Shown here piece after piece: positions 7,936 through 15,533 of a stretch of 21,341 bases of DNA. This DNA comes from Prevotellaceae bacterium UBA1726. GTDB lineage: Bacteria > Bacteroidota > Bacteroidia > Bacteroidales > Bacteroidaceae. Each line of letters starts with the position of its first letter. The stretch's first letter is position 1. The stretch lies in contig DCIM01000059.1 in the NCBI GenBank assembly GCA_002316005.1, positions 317 to 21,657 on the forward strand. Reading direction: 5' to 3'. Below the pieces are notes generated by a model that worked only from the letters and a program-made list of their open reading frames with translations, was not told the origin of the DNA and did no database searches. The translations under genes and the position numbers were made by a program.

Positions 7936-10900
7936 TTAGAATGTTACATTAACACCGAGAGTGAATGTGCGAGCACGTGGGTAAGAGAAGAATGTCATGT
8001 TCTGACCCATTGTGCCACGAGCTGAACCATCTGAACGGTTTGATGTAGACTCAGGGTCATAACCATCAAAGTCAGAAGAGCAAATCAGGAATGCGTTGTT
8101 TACTGAGAAGTAAGCGCGGAGAGCCTGAACGCCGATTGACTGGCAAGTAGCCTTCTCGAATGTGTAACCCAACTGGATGAGGTTAGCACGGAGGTAAGAA
8201 CCGTTACATACCCACTGAGAGTCAACTGTTGTGTCCTGACCAGCGTGACCTGAACCACCAGAAATGAAGATTGCCTGCTCCATTGTAGTGTTGTTGCCTG
8301 GTGTCCATGCGTCATAGAGGATAGAAGACAAACCGTTAGTCAAACCGAAGCGGTCGTATGTAGAGTGATAGTACTGCTTCATTGTCTGTACACCAGCAAC
8401 GAACTGCATATCAACTGTGAGGTCGAGGTTCTTGTAAGTGAATGTGTTGTTCAAAGAACCTGTCCAAGTTGGAATACCCTTACCGAGAACTTCCTTCTTA
8501 GCAGAACGGTGAGGACGGCCCTCTGTGTGGTTGCCATCACAAACCTGCTTGCCAGACTCATCGTGGCAGTACTGCTCCTGACCTTCCTGGCCCCAGATAC
8601 CATAACGCTTGAAACCGTAGAATGCACCGAGTGACTCACCAACGCGGATGATAGACTCAGAACCACCTACCCAGCCCCACTGCTCGATATCCTCATCGTT
8701 GTCACCGAGGTGGAGAACCTTGTTCTTGTTGAAGTTAGCGTTGAGTGTGATATCCCAGTTGAAGTCCTTTGTACGGATTGGGTTGCCATTGATCATTACA
8801 TCAATACCCTGGTTCTGAACAGAACCGATGTTCTTGTAAACTGATGTGAAACCAGTCTGTGCAGGAACTGGGCAGTCGAGCAACAAGTCTGTAGTCTTCT
8901 TATAGTAGTAAGAGATGTCGAAACGGAGGCGGTTGTTAAGAACGCCAAGGTTGAAACCGAGATCCCACTGTGCAGTCTTCTCCCACTTCAAATCAGGGTT
9001 AGCCATTGAGTTGATGTAGTTATAAGCTACACGAGCACCATTCTGGAGAAGAGTACCAGAGCTTGCACGCTGGAGTGAGTTGTAAGAACCAATCTCTGAG
9101 TTACCTGTGAGACCGTAGCTTGTATGGATACGGAGGTCAGCGATTGCGTCGTTGTCCTTGAGGAAGCTCTCTTCCTTAGCGTTCCATGCGAAACCTGCTG
9201 ATGGGAAGAATGCGTACTTATGGTTAGCACCGAACTTAGAAGAACCATCATAACGGCCAGTAGCTGTGAATGAATAGCGGTTCATCAATGTGTATGCAGC
9301 ACGGAGGAAGTAAGAGTTCATTCTCCAGCGAGAAACGCTTGAAGATGTAGACTCCTGTGTTGTACCAGCACCCATGTTGTTGTACTCGAAGAAGTCACCA
9401 TTGAATCCCTTAGCACCCATCCAGTCATAGTCGTAGTTACGCTCCTGCCATGAGAGACCGAGCATAGCGTTCAGACGATGATTCTCGTTGAATGTCTTGT
9501 TGTAGGTGAGGTAAGTCTCTTCCTGCCAGTAGTATGTGTTAGTATGTGAACGACGAGCGCGGCCATCAGGCTTAGACTGGTTCTCTACCAATACAGAAGA
9601 GTACTCCTTGTATGTACGGTTGTGATTGTCGAGACCGAACTGTGTCTTCAAATCCAAACCAGGGAGGAGGTGGAATGTGAGAGCGAAGTTTCCGAAGATC
9701 TGAGTGTTGTATGTCATACGCTTCTGGAGGTCGAGCAGAGCAACTGGGTTAGCCATTGACTCGAAACCAGTGTTAGGAACTGCAGCTTCGTCACCTGCCA
9801 TTGTGTAAGAACCGTCAGCATTGTAAACTGGCATCCAAGGCATGAACTCAATCATTGTACGGCGAGCCAACTGGTCACCACCTGTCTCAGGAGTATAACG
9901 ACCCCAAGTGTGGTTTACCATCAAGTTTACATTTGTTGTCAACCAAGAAGTTGGATCAGCATCGAAAGAAATCTTACCATTGATACGCTTGCTGTAAGTG
10001 TACTTCATGATACCCTGCTGGTCAGTATAGTTGAGGAAAGCACCAGTCTTGGTCTTCTTACCTGCCTGCTGGATGTTCAGCTGATGGTTGTGAGAAAAAG
10101 CAACGCGAGTAGCTTCCTTCTGCCAGTCTGTATCATAGAGAGGGTTACCGCTCTTGTCGAAGTAACGAGAGTCGTTGAAGTAATAAGTACGGTCGAGTGA
10201 CCAGTTCTTACCGTAGATCTTGTTCTCGTTCTCAAGACCCTTCATGAATGCATCGCACCACTCCTGAGCGTTGAGAGTCTTCATATAGCGAGCAACTGTT
10301 GCAACGCTTACCGAACCTGCGTAAGAAATCTTTGTACCTTCACCATTCTCAAGACCACGCTTTGTAGTAACGAGGATAACACCGTTAGCACCACGAGCAC
10401 CGTAGATAGCAGCTGCAGAAGCATCCTTCAATACCTCGATGTTCTCGATGTCGTTAGGGTTAACCATTGAGAAGTCTTCCATTACAACACCGTCAACAAC
10501 ATAAAGAGGATCTGTTGAAGAGTTGATGGTGTTCATACCACGGATGACAACTGTGCTTGCATAAGCACCTGGCTGTGAAGAGTTAGAGAAGATGTTTACA
10601 CCGGCAGCCTTACCACGAAGACCATCGAGTGCAGAGAAGCTCTGACCCTTTACGATGTCCGAACCCTTAGCCTGAGCAATAGAACCAGTTACATCGCGCT
10701 TACGCATTGTACCGTAACCTACAACAACGAGTTCGTCAAGATTCTGTGCGTCTTCTTCAAGTGTTACATTGAGAGTGCTCTGTCCATTGAGCTTAATCTC
10801 TTGAGTTGTGTAACCTACATAAGAGATTACCAAAGTAGCGTTTGCTGGTACATCAAGAGTATAGTTACCATCAAAATCAGTAACTGTACCATTTGTAGTT

Positions 10901-11106
10901 CCCTGCTGCATGATTGTTGCGCCGATAATAGGCTCACCTGCTGCATCAACTATTGTACCTGAAACTTTCTTAGTCTGCTGTGCCTGTACATTCATATCAG
11001 GACCTGCTGCATATGCAACATTTCCTAATGACAACATGAACAAAGCAGCCATTCCTGTCAAAGCGCCTGTTGAAAACGCCTTGCGTAACCATGAATTGCT
11101 TTTCAT
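7936..11106 (-). CDS. susC: SusC/RagA-family TonB-dependent glycan transporter
   Basis: 1056 residues from the ATG at 11106; an in-frame TTG six bases upstream is less likely. Signal peptide about 1-34 (VAYAA). A carboxypeptidase regulatory-like domain (about 47-118) begins VSGTIVDAAGEPIIGATI and contains TNGTVTDFDGNYTLDVP. A TonB-box-like LDELVVVGYGT (123-133) leads into the plug domain, followed by a 22-strand barrel ending in the outer-membrane signature VNVTF. It imports oligosaccharides across the outer membrane using TonB energy together with SusD. No STN domain is present, so it does not look like an anti-sigma-regulated receptor. It is transcribed from the promoter at 11249-11278 with a structured leader of about 136 bases. 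The symbol is generic. Confidence 0.96.
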   Translation of the reverse strand: MKSNSWLRKAFSTGALTGMAALFMLSLGNVAYAAGPDMNVQAQQTKKVSGTIVDAAGEPIIGATIMQQGTTNGTVTDFDGNYTLDVPANATLVISYVGYTTQEIKLNGQSTLNVTLEEDAQNLDELVVVGYGTMRKRDVTGSIAQAKGSDIVKGQSFSALDGLRGKAAGVNIFSNSSQPGAYASTVVIRGMNTINSSTDPLYVVDGVVMEDFSMVNPNDIENIEVLKDASAAAIYGARGANGVILVTTKRGLENGEGTKISYAGSVSVATVARYMKTLNAQEWCDAFMKGLENENKIYGKNWSLDRTYYFNDSRYFDKSGNPLYDTDWQKEATRVAFSHNHQLNIQQAGKKTKTGAFLNYTDQQGIMKYTYSKRINGKISFDADPTSWLTTNVNLMVNHTWGRYTPETGGDQLARRTMIEFMPWMPVYNADGSYTMAGDEAAVPNTGFESMANPVALLDLQKRMTYNTQIFGNFALTFHLLPGLDLKTQFGLDNHNRTYKEYSSVLVENQSKPDGRARRSHTNTYYWQEETYLTYNKTFNENHRLNAMLGLSWQERNYDYDWMGAKGFNGDFFEYNNMGAGTTQESTSSSVSRWRMNSYFLRAAYTLMNRYSFTATGRYDGSSKFGANHKYAFFPSAGFAWNAKEESFLKDNDAIADLRIHTSYGLTGNSEIGSYNSLQRASSGTLLQNGARVAYNYINSMANPDLKWEKTAQWDLGFNLGVLNNRLRFDISYYYKKTTDLLLDCPVPAQTGFTSVYKNIGSVQNQGIDVMINGNPIRTKDFNWDITLNANFNKNKVLHLGDNDEDIEQWGWVGGSESIIRVGESLGAFYGFKRYGIWGQEGQEQYCHDESGKQVCDGNHTEGRPHRSAKKEVLGKGIPTWTGSLNNTFTYKNLDLTVDMQFVAGVQTMKQYYHSTYDRFGLTNGLSSILYDAWTPGNNTTMEQAIFISGGSGHAGQDTTVDSQWVCNGSYLRANLIQLGYTFEKATCQSIGVQALRAYFSVNNAFLICSSDFDGYDPESTSNRSDGSARGTMGQNMTFFSYPRARTFTLGVNVTF

Positions 11107-11242
11107 ATACAAGGTAAAAATGAGGGGAGACGGTTAGTTAACAAATCCTCTAGGATCTCCCGTTTGACCAGAGGCTTGCATTGATTATTGTTTGGTATAA
11201 AAATGTCTATTGTTAGCCAAAGAGTTTTTGTTTCTTGGTTTT
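11107..11242 (-). promoter_or_regulatory. Structured 5' leader of susC
   Basis: The leader between the predicted transcription start and the susC ATG can form a closing stem (GGGAGA at 11156-11161 read on minus, with UCUCCC at 11125-11130) enclosing a small UCC/GGA hairpin (11146-11155). The loop exposes UGUUAACUAACC (complement of 11132-11143), about 26 bases before the start codon. That 12-mer is perfectly complementary to part of the candidate small RNA at 13646-13897. The function is inferred. Confidence 0.4.
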
Positions 11243-11248
11243 CTAGTG

Positions 11249-11278
11249 CAAAAGTAGGAAAAATAATTGTTAATGCAA
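11249..11278 (-). promoter_or_regulatory. Putative Bacteroidetes promoter for susCD
   Basis: TTG (complement of 11276-11278), 19 bases, then TACTTTTG (complement of 11249-11256), matching TAnnTTTG. A long A/T tract lies immediately upstream and could act as an UP-like element. Transcription would start near 11242. Confidence 0.65.
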
Positions 11279-11322
11279 TAAAAAAAATAAAAAAAATGAT
11301 AATTTCCCTGCTTTTTTTATCA
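11275..11322 (-). terminator. Possible terminator after the metallophosphoesterase B-GDPD unit
   Basis: On the minus strand TGATAA and TTATCA (11297-11302 with 11317-11322) form a short AT-rich stem followed directly by eight T, one A and eight T. The stem is weak but the T tract is long. The element also abuts the susC promoter. Confidence 0.45.
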
Positions 11323-11390
11323 ATAATCGGTACAAAATGTGCCTTTTGAAGTAAAAAACAAACAATTTCAGTAAGAAAACGGCGTTGTGA

Positions 11391-12107
11391 TTATTGTGCG
11401 ATTACTTGGCGTAATTCATTAGGTTTTCGTGTTGTGATGTTGTCCGGGTTGAACTTTGGGTACTTTTTCATATCCTTCTTCTCGTTCACGGTCCAGATTG
11501 ACAGTTTGAAGCCATTGTCATGAAGAAGGCTGACTAATCGCTTCGTGCAGTATTTGTAGTTGCAATTTACACCAACGGCACCCGACTCGCGCAACAATGC
11601 TATTAAGTCATTACGGTAGGATGTCTTACGCATGAGTTTCTTCTCAGGTTCGCAGTTAAGGAAGAACGCTATTCCCGGACAGTCACGCTTCACCTGCTCA
11701 ATGTCCTTCTCTTCAATGCCCGTCATCAACACTTGCTTTTCCATGCATAGTTCTTTTAGCATGGAATATAGTCCTTTCAACGCGCGTACCTCTTTAATAT
11801 CTAAGTTTATTCGTGTGCGATATTTTTTCACTTTCTTCAGCACATCGGCTATAAGCACACCATCGGAGTTGCTCTTTACCTCGTCGTGGCTCATAACGAG
11901 AGTGCCGTCAGGTCGACAACGCACATCAAACTCCAATATGTCATCGTTGTTGGCAAGTGCCGTCTCGATATACTCCATACTGTTGTCCTCGGTGTCATAA
12001 GCCCCCGAATGGGCAGTGATAGTGAATGTCCTTTCCTGAGCCAAAGCCCAATTCACAGTCAACGCCAATATTATTGAAAGAAATATCTTTTTCATATAAA
12101 TCTTCAT
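11391..12107 (-). CDS. Secreted GDPD-like phosphodiesterase
   Basis: About 238 residues from the ATG at 12107; a further ATG at 12095 (MKKIFLSI) gives an equally good signal peptide, and the TTG at 12113 is unlikely. Signal peptide to about residue 24 (ALA). The rest fits the glycerophosphodiester phosphodiesterase TIM barrel: AHSG with His33, the TEDNS segment in the place of PENT, ILEFDVR (Glu59, Asp61), MSHD with His74, NLDIK, and SIWTVNE near the end. GDPD enzymes cleave glycerophosphodiesters to glycerol-3-phosphate and an alcohol, and the fold is shared with PI-specific phospholipase C. The usual HRG is HSG here, losing an Arg that normally contacts phosphate, so the substrate may differ. 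It follows metallophosphoesterase B by about 50 bases, likely in one operon. The family is fairly sure; the substrate is unknown. Confidence 0.8.
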   Translation of the reverse strand: MKIYMKKIFLSIILALTVNWALAQERTFTITAHSGAYDTEDNSMEYIETALANNDDILEFDVRCRPDGTLVMSHDEVKSNSDGVLIADVLKKVKKYRTRINLDIKEVRALKGLYSMLKELCMEKQVLMTGIEEKDIEQVKRDCPGIAFFLNCEPEKKLMRKTSYRNDLIALLRESGAVGVNCNYKYCTKRLVSLLHDNGFKLSIWTVNEKKDMKKYPKFNPDNITTRKPNELRQVIAQ

Positions 12108-12157
12108 CTTCAAATCACCAAATCATAAATCACAAAATAATCAAATGCGATGGTGCC

Positions 12158-13582
12158 TTAGATTTGCTGTTCCTGCCATTCTGAGTAGATGGCTTTTCCC
12201 TTCTTTCCGAAACTCTCGCATGGATGAACAATGAAACGATATTTACGAGTAGCGGGAAGTTCGCTTCTTCCAAAGAGACATACCACATCTTTCTCGTCCT
12301 GTGCCTCTCCGAGGTAGCAACCAGATGAATATACTCGTTTTGAACTGTGAATGCTCACCACATCTACATACTGCTGTTCCACCTGCACCTCATAGTCGGT
12401 GGCACGCACACCGGTTCGTTTCTTCAATACAGAAGGGAAACTAACCTCTATCTGCTGCTGTTTAACGCCATAACGGTCTTTGCCATCAGTAATATGGCGC
12501 ACTTTAACCTTATCGCCCTTGGCAAACTCTGGAGCAACAGCTTTCTTCTTTCTGCTCTCGAAGCCCATCTTTGCACCCTTTGCAGGCAGTGGGATAATCC
12601 AGTTGTCAGCCACTGGTTGGTCGAAAACAAATTCCCGGCGTTCAATAGTGATATATTCGTCGTAGACAGTCATCAGCATTCCTTGCTTGCCATCGTGGCA
12701 ATCGAGGTTCTTCATCTGCGATGGTACATCCTTCTCGCCATCAACATGGGAGTTTTCGCGTGCTCCCAATGGATATAGGTAACTCAAAGATGCAGTGCCA
12801 ATACTGGTGAATGCACCTTGCCATAGGTCGTATTCGTTGTTCAGCGGCATATGCGAATGCCCCGAGAATGCAATGGCATTAGAGAACTGGCTCAGTGCCT
12901 TTGTCACATCTCCATTGTCCTGCCCCCATGCCCATTCACCATAGCAAGTGTTCTTTGGGTGGGAATGCTGGAAATAGAAGAATGGTTTTGAACCGCTCAG
13001 TTCTGTTTTATGTTTCTCAATGAATCCAGGAGCGTCCTTTGTCTTACTCCAGTCCTCCCAGTGGGCACCGATGAAACGATAGCCCTTGACAGTTTTCATA
13101 TATACAGGTTGATAGTCCTCCTTGAAGTATTTCTTCCACAGTTGGGCACGACGGTCGCCAATAGCAGCTTTCTTTATCTGTTCTGCTGTCATACCGCTGT
13201 TCTTCGGACCACCATAGTTCTGTCCTTCTACATCGTGATTGCCGTAGATGAAGAGTTTCTCGATGTGCTTTCCGTTAGGCAATTTGTCCTTAGGAAAAAC
13301 CTTGTACCATGTGTCAGCTACAAGTTTCAACTGCGATTCCAGTCCCCAGTCAGCCATGTCGCCTGCTATCATGACCCCATCGGCCTCCTTATTGCGGAAA
13401 TACTCCAATGCATGTTCAAATGTCTTTGCCGTATCCGCTTGTCTGAGATGAATATCGCTGAGAATACCGATACGAAGGCGTGCTGCACCCATCTTACTCA
13501 CTTTCTGCGCGAAAGTAGGTAAGTCAAAATACATTGCACCAGCTATAATACCGGCACTTTTAAGGAAAGTTCTTCTGTCCAT
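12158..13582 (-). CDS. Calcineurin-like metallophosphoesterase B, Tat-type signal
   Basis: 474 residues from the ATG at 13582, chosen because its paralogue at 19106-20500 starts at the same residue; an ATG two codons upstream (13588) is possible. The N-terminus MDRRTFLKSAGIIAGAMY resembles a twin-arginine signal and ends near TFAQ. The dimetal motifs are complete: SDIH (42-45), AGDM with Asp75, GNHD (114-117), FQHSH (204-208) and GHSH (241-244). A beta-rich C-terminal region (about 360-474) looks like a fibronectin-type sandwich. Likely periplasmic hydrolysis of a phosphomono- or diester; the substrate is unknown. Compared with paralogue A it has an insertion at about 121-145. It is first gene of a unit with the GDPD gene, from the promoter at 13605-13636. 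Confidence 0.9.
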   Translation of the reverse strand: MDRRTFLKSAGIIAGAMYFDLPTFAQKVSKMGAARLRIGILSDIHLRQADTAKTFEHALEYFRNKEADGVMIAGDMADWGLESQLKLVADTWYKVFPKDKLPNGKHIEKLFIYGNHDVEGQNYGGPKNSGMTAEQIKKAAIGDRRAQLWKKYFKEDYQPVYMKTVKGYRFIGAHWEDWSKTKDAPGFIEKHKTELSGSKPFFYFQHSHPKNTCYGEWAWGQDNGDVTKALSQFSNAIAFSGHSHMPLNNEYDLWQGAFTSIGTASLSYLYPLGARENSHVDGEKDVPSQMKNLDCHDGKQGMLMTVYDEYITIERREFVFDQPVADNWIIPLPAKGAKMGFESRKKKAVAPEFAKGDKVKVRHITDGKDRYGVKQQQIEVSFPSVLKKRTGVRATDYEVQVEQQYVDVVSIHSSKRVYSSGCYLGEAQDEKDVVCLFGRSELPATRKYRFIVHPCESFGKKGKAIYSEWQEQQI

Positions 13583-13604
13583 TGGCATATTTTGTTTGAT
13601 ATTG

Positions 13605-13636
13605 CAAAATTATAAAAAATCCCATAAATAGGGCAA
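13605..13636 (-). promoter_or_regulatory. Putative Bacteroidetes promoter for metallophosphoesterase B
   Basis: TTG (complement of 13634-13636), 21 bases, then TAATTTTG (complement of 13605-13612). It lies just after the strong terminator of the candidate small RNA, so the metallophosphoesterase B-GDPD unit starts independently. Confidence 0.55.
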
Positions 13637-13645
13637 TGATACACG

Positions 13646-13897
13646 CAAAAAAAAGAGATGGCACCGAAAAATCACTTCACAGTAGCCATCTTTTCTTTCT
13701 TTTCTTTGGATTTCAGGTAGTTCTTGAGATTATCTTTTCTCAAAGTTTCGTCAAAAGAACTCTACCTGTTAACTAACCAAATTAAAAACCATAAAAACTT
13801 ATTGCTTTACCTATATGTCTTTACCCATATAATGAGTAATTGCTTATTGGAATATATATCGAAGTAGTTGTTTTCTTAATTGCGTTTATGATTTTTG
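13646..13897 (-). ncRNA. Candidate structured small RNA between alkaline phosphatase and metallophosphoesterase B
   Basis: There is no protein gene here, yet the minus strand ends in a strong intrinsic terminator (13647-13694). Upstream of it is a second fold: AGGUA/UACCU (13715-13719 with 13763-13767) and GUUC/GAAC (13720-13723 with 13757-13760), enclosing a UUGAGA/UCUCAA hairpin (13724-13743). A purine-rich linker joins the two. A possible promoter (13904-13933) would give a transcript of about 250 bases. The sequence GGUUAGUUAACA (complement of 13767-13778) is perfectly complementary to the susC leader loop. The only open frame is a Lys-rich run of about 29 codons without a convincing start, ending at 13672. 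Alternatively, read on the plus strand, the segment could be the relic of a susC-type leader. Strand, ends and function are inferred. Confidence 0.4.
13647..13694 (-). terminator. Strong intrinsic terminator with no annotated gene upstream
   Basis: AAAGAUGGC pairs with GCCAUCUUU-like bases (arms 13653-13662 and 13685-13694, including one G-U). The stem continues inward through ACUG/CGGU. On the minus strand it is followed by TCTTTTTTTT (eight T, complement of 13647-13654). The plus-strand side is also T-rich, so it could act in both directions, but no plus-strand gene points into it. Confidence 0.7.
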
Positions 13898-13903
13898 ACT
13901 CTG

Positions 13904-13933
13904 CAAATTTAATGAAAAATCATATTCCCCGAA
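13904..13933 (-). promoter_or_regulatory. Possible promoter of the candidate small RNA
   Basis: TAAATTTG (complement of 13904-13911) is a full -7 match. At 19 bases upstream there is TTTC (13931-13934 complement) rather than TTTG, so the -33 element is imperfect. Confidence 0.3.
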
Positions 13934-13934
13934 A

Positions 13935-14155
13935 AAAAACAAGGGTTTATCACTACCGAATAATATTATTTCATAAAATAACAAGATTCAAGCATTGTCT
14001 TTTCCCTATTTTTAAATAGGAAAATCGTAAAATAACAACAGAAATGATTTCGTATTATTGTTCTTGTATTGGCTAATTTGAGGTGAATGTTGGTTGGTAT
14101 TGCCGATTTTCCTGCTAATTTCGTAAATTTGGGCATTATTCTCGCTATTAACACC
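13935..14155. other. AT-rich spacer without a recognisable gene
   Basis: No credible coding region on either strand. It contains an AT palindrome (AATAATATTATT, 13959-13970) and a hairpin with one bulge, TTTTCCCTATTT / AAATAGGAAAA (14000-14024). A plus-strand promoter-like pair, TTG (14100-14102) with TAAATTTG (14124-14131), would read antisense into the alkaline phosphatase 3' end; there is no other support for it. Confidence 0.4.
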
Positions 14156-14187
14156 AAAGAAAAGCCCCGCCATCAAAATGGCAGGGC
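14156..14187 (-). terminator. Intrinsic terminator after alkaline phosphatase
   Basis: GCCCTGCCAT / ATGGCGGGGC pair over 10 positions with one mismatch (14164-14173 with 14178-14187) around a 4-base loop. On the minus strand this is followed by TTTTCTTT. It lies 37 bases after the alkaline phosphatase stop codon. Confidence 0.85.
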
Positions 14188-14223
14188 AAATATTGCGAAA
14201 AAAACTTTATTTTTCCAAGAATA

Positions 14224-15354
14224 TTAGAGTCCGAGGAGGGCCTTAACCTTCCAGAAGATGTCCTTCTGCTTCATGAAACCTGCGAAGTTTTCTGCGCCAG
14301 GACCGAAGGCATATACAGGAACCATCACACCCGAATGATCGCCAGTAGTGAACTTCACCTCTACCGAACCAGTTCTCAGACTACCACCAAGGAGTGAGAG
14401 ACCGCCGGTCTCGTGGTCAGCAGTGACAACGACGAGAGTCTCGCCATCCTGAGCAGCCCATTTGAAGATTTCACCAACGGTCTGGTCGAAGTCGAGCGTC
14501 TCTTCCATGAGAAGACCGATTTCGTTGAAGTGACCGTAGTCGTCGAGCTGTGAACCTTCAATCATCATAAAGAATCCCTTATCGTTCTTGCTGAGCAACT
14601 CAAGTTCCTTGAGCGATGCCTTTGCAAGCATATCCTTACGATCAGCTGGCAGTGGAGTGTCAACATCGAAAGGTACGCAATAAGCCTTGCCGCCCTTGTA
14701 CTTTAGGAATTCCTCGTATGTAGGAACGATGTTGTAGCCCTTGCTCTTGAGTTCGCCGAAGATGTCGCGCTTGTCAAAACGACCTTCTGGACGGAACATC
14801 TGTGCACCACCACCGAATACATAGTCAACCTTTGTATCTGGGAACTGACCGATAAGGAGTTCCTCCTCGTCGCGATCGACATTACTTGCGAGGAAATCGC
14901 AAGGAGTAGCGTCCCAGAGTCGGCATGTCACAGCCACACCAGTAGACAAACCTTTCTCGTTGGCAAGATCCACAAGACTTGGCTGTGGTGTGCCGAAGGC
15001 ATCAACACCGGCAGCATGGTAGATGGTCTGATGACCGATGGCGAGAGCTGTACCACCCGAACCAGAATCAGCGATGAGGCGGTTCACGATAGGAGTCTCA
15101 GACAAACCTATGTACTGGGCATTCTCAAGCCAGAGTTGTCCACGGTTACATGTCCAAGCACTCTGTATATGCACGAGGCTCATACCATCGCCAATCATCA
15201 GGATTACATTCTTTATTTTCTTTCCGGTTGGAGCCTGAAGCTTCTCTACTGCATAAGGAGTAGGGTAGGTGTACTTCTGAAGTTCGAAATTCTCGGCAAA
15301 TGCACCTGTTGCCAGGACTGCTGCCATGCAGGTAAGGAATATTTTCTTAATCAT
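14224..15354 (-). CDS. Periplasmic alkaline phosphatase
   Basis: 376 residues from the ATG at 15354. The open frame runs 39 codons further upstream, but the signal peptide MIKKIFLTCMAAVLATGAFA begins here and the promoters lie inside the extension. Alkaline phosphatase family residues are present: Asp56 in MIGDGM, nucleophile Ser97 in ADSGSGGTALAIG, Glu266 in MMIEGSQLDDYGH with Asp271 and His275, TADHETGG (Asp313, His314), and His340 in GDHSG, followed by VPVYAFGPGAENF. It releases phosphate from phosphomonoesters in the periplasm. It is divergent from the porin O/P-like gene, so the pair may recover and import phosphate. It is a single-gene unit with two promoters and its own terminator. The spacing of the DSGSGG motif differs slightly from the common DSAAS. 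Confidence 0.93.
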   Translation of the reverse strand: MIKKIFLTCMAAVLATGAFAENFELQKYTYPTPYAVEKLQAPTGKKIKNVILMIGDGMSLVHIQSAWTCNRGQLWLENAQYIGLSETPIVNRLIADSGSGGTALAIGHQTIYHAAGVDAFGTPQPSLVDLANEKGLSTGVAVTCRLWDATPCDFLASNVDRDEEELLIGQFPDTKVDYVFGGGAQMFRPEGRFDKRDIFGELKSKGYNIVPTYEEFLKYKGGKAYCVPFDVDTPLPADRKDMLAKASLKELELLSKNDKGFFMMIEGSQLDDYGHFNEIGLLMEETLDFDQTVGEIFKWAAQDGETLVVVTADHETGGLSLLGGSLRTGSVEVKFTTGDHSGVMVPVYAFGPGAENFAGFMKQKDIFWKVKALLGL

Positions 15355-15380
15355 ATTATTTAGGTTTTTATTGTTTATTG

Positions 15381-15412
15381 CAAAGTTACTTGAAAATATT
15401 TGATTATCCAAA
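15381..15412 (-). promoter_or_regulatory. Proximal promoter of alkaline phosphatase
   Basis: TTTG (complement of 15409-15412), 20 bases, TAACTTTG (complement of 15381-15388). The predicted leader to the ATG at 15354 is about 20 bases. Confidence 0.65.
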
Positions 15413-15420
15413 TTTTCAAG
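15389..15420. repeat. Perfect 9-bp inverted repeat over the alkaline phosphatase promoter, possible operator
   Basis: CTTGAAAAT (15389-15397) and ATTTTCAAG (15412-15420) are perfect inverted arms separated by 14 bases. The repeat begins at the base next to the -7 box and covers the whole spacer and -33 element of the proximal promoter. This placement suits a dimeric regulator. The regulator is not identified. Confidence 0.5.
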
Positions 15421-15442
15421 GTGTTTTAAGTCTTTTGCTATG

Positions 15443-15474
15443 CAAAGATAGCGAAATTCTACAATTCTCACAAA
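15443..15474 (-). promoter_or_regulatory. Distal promoter of alkaline phosphatase
   Basis: TTTG (complement of 15471-15474), 20 bases, TATCTTTG (complement of 15443-15450). A transcript from here would run through the inverted repeat at 15389-15420 and have a leader of about 85 bases. Confidence 0.5.
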
Positions 15475-15533
15475 TCAAATAGTCGCATAAATAACAATTC
15501 ATTCACAGAATCTGCAAAAGTAAGGTGTTCTTG

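Noticed and set aside
11107..11112. TTG start two codons before the susC ATG
   Set aside because: ATG at 11106 gives a normal SusC signal peptide; TTG starts are uncommon in this group.
13672..13761. Lys-rich frame of about 29 codons (ending KEKKEKMATVK) before the small-RNA terminator
   Set aside because: No convincing start codon; a stop bounds it upstream and the bases are explained by the RNA folds. A tiny peptide or gene relic cannot be ruled out.
13966..14157. 63-codon open frame on the minus strand
   Set aside because: Low-complexity AT-rich DNA, overlaps a hairpin, no promoter fit and no recognisable protein.
15355..15471. Upstream extension of alkaline phosphatase by 39 codons
   Set aside because: It would bury the signal peptide and overlaps the promoter elements.
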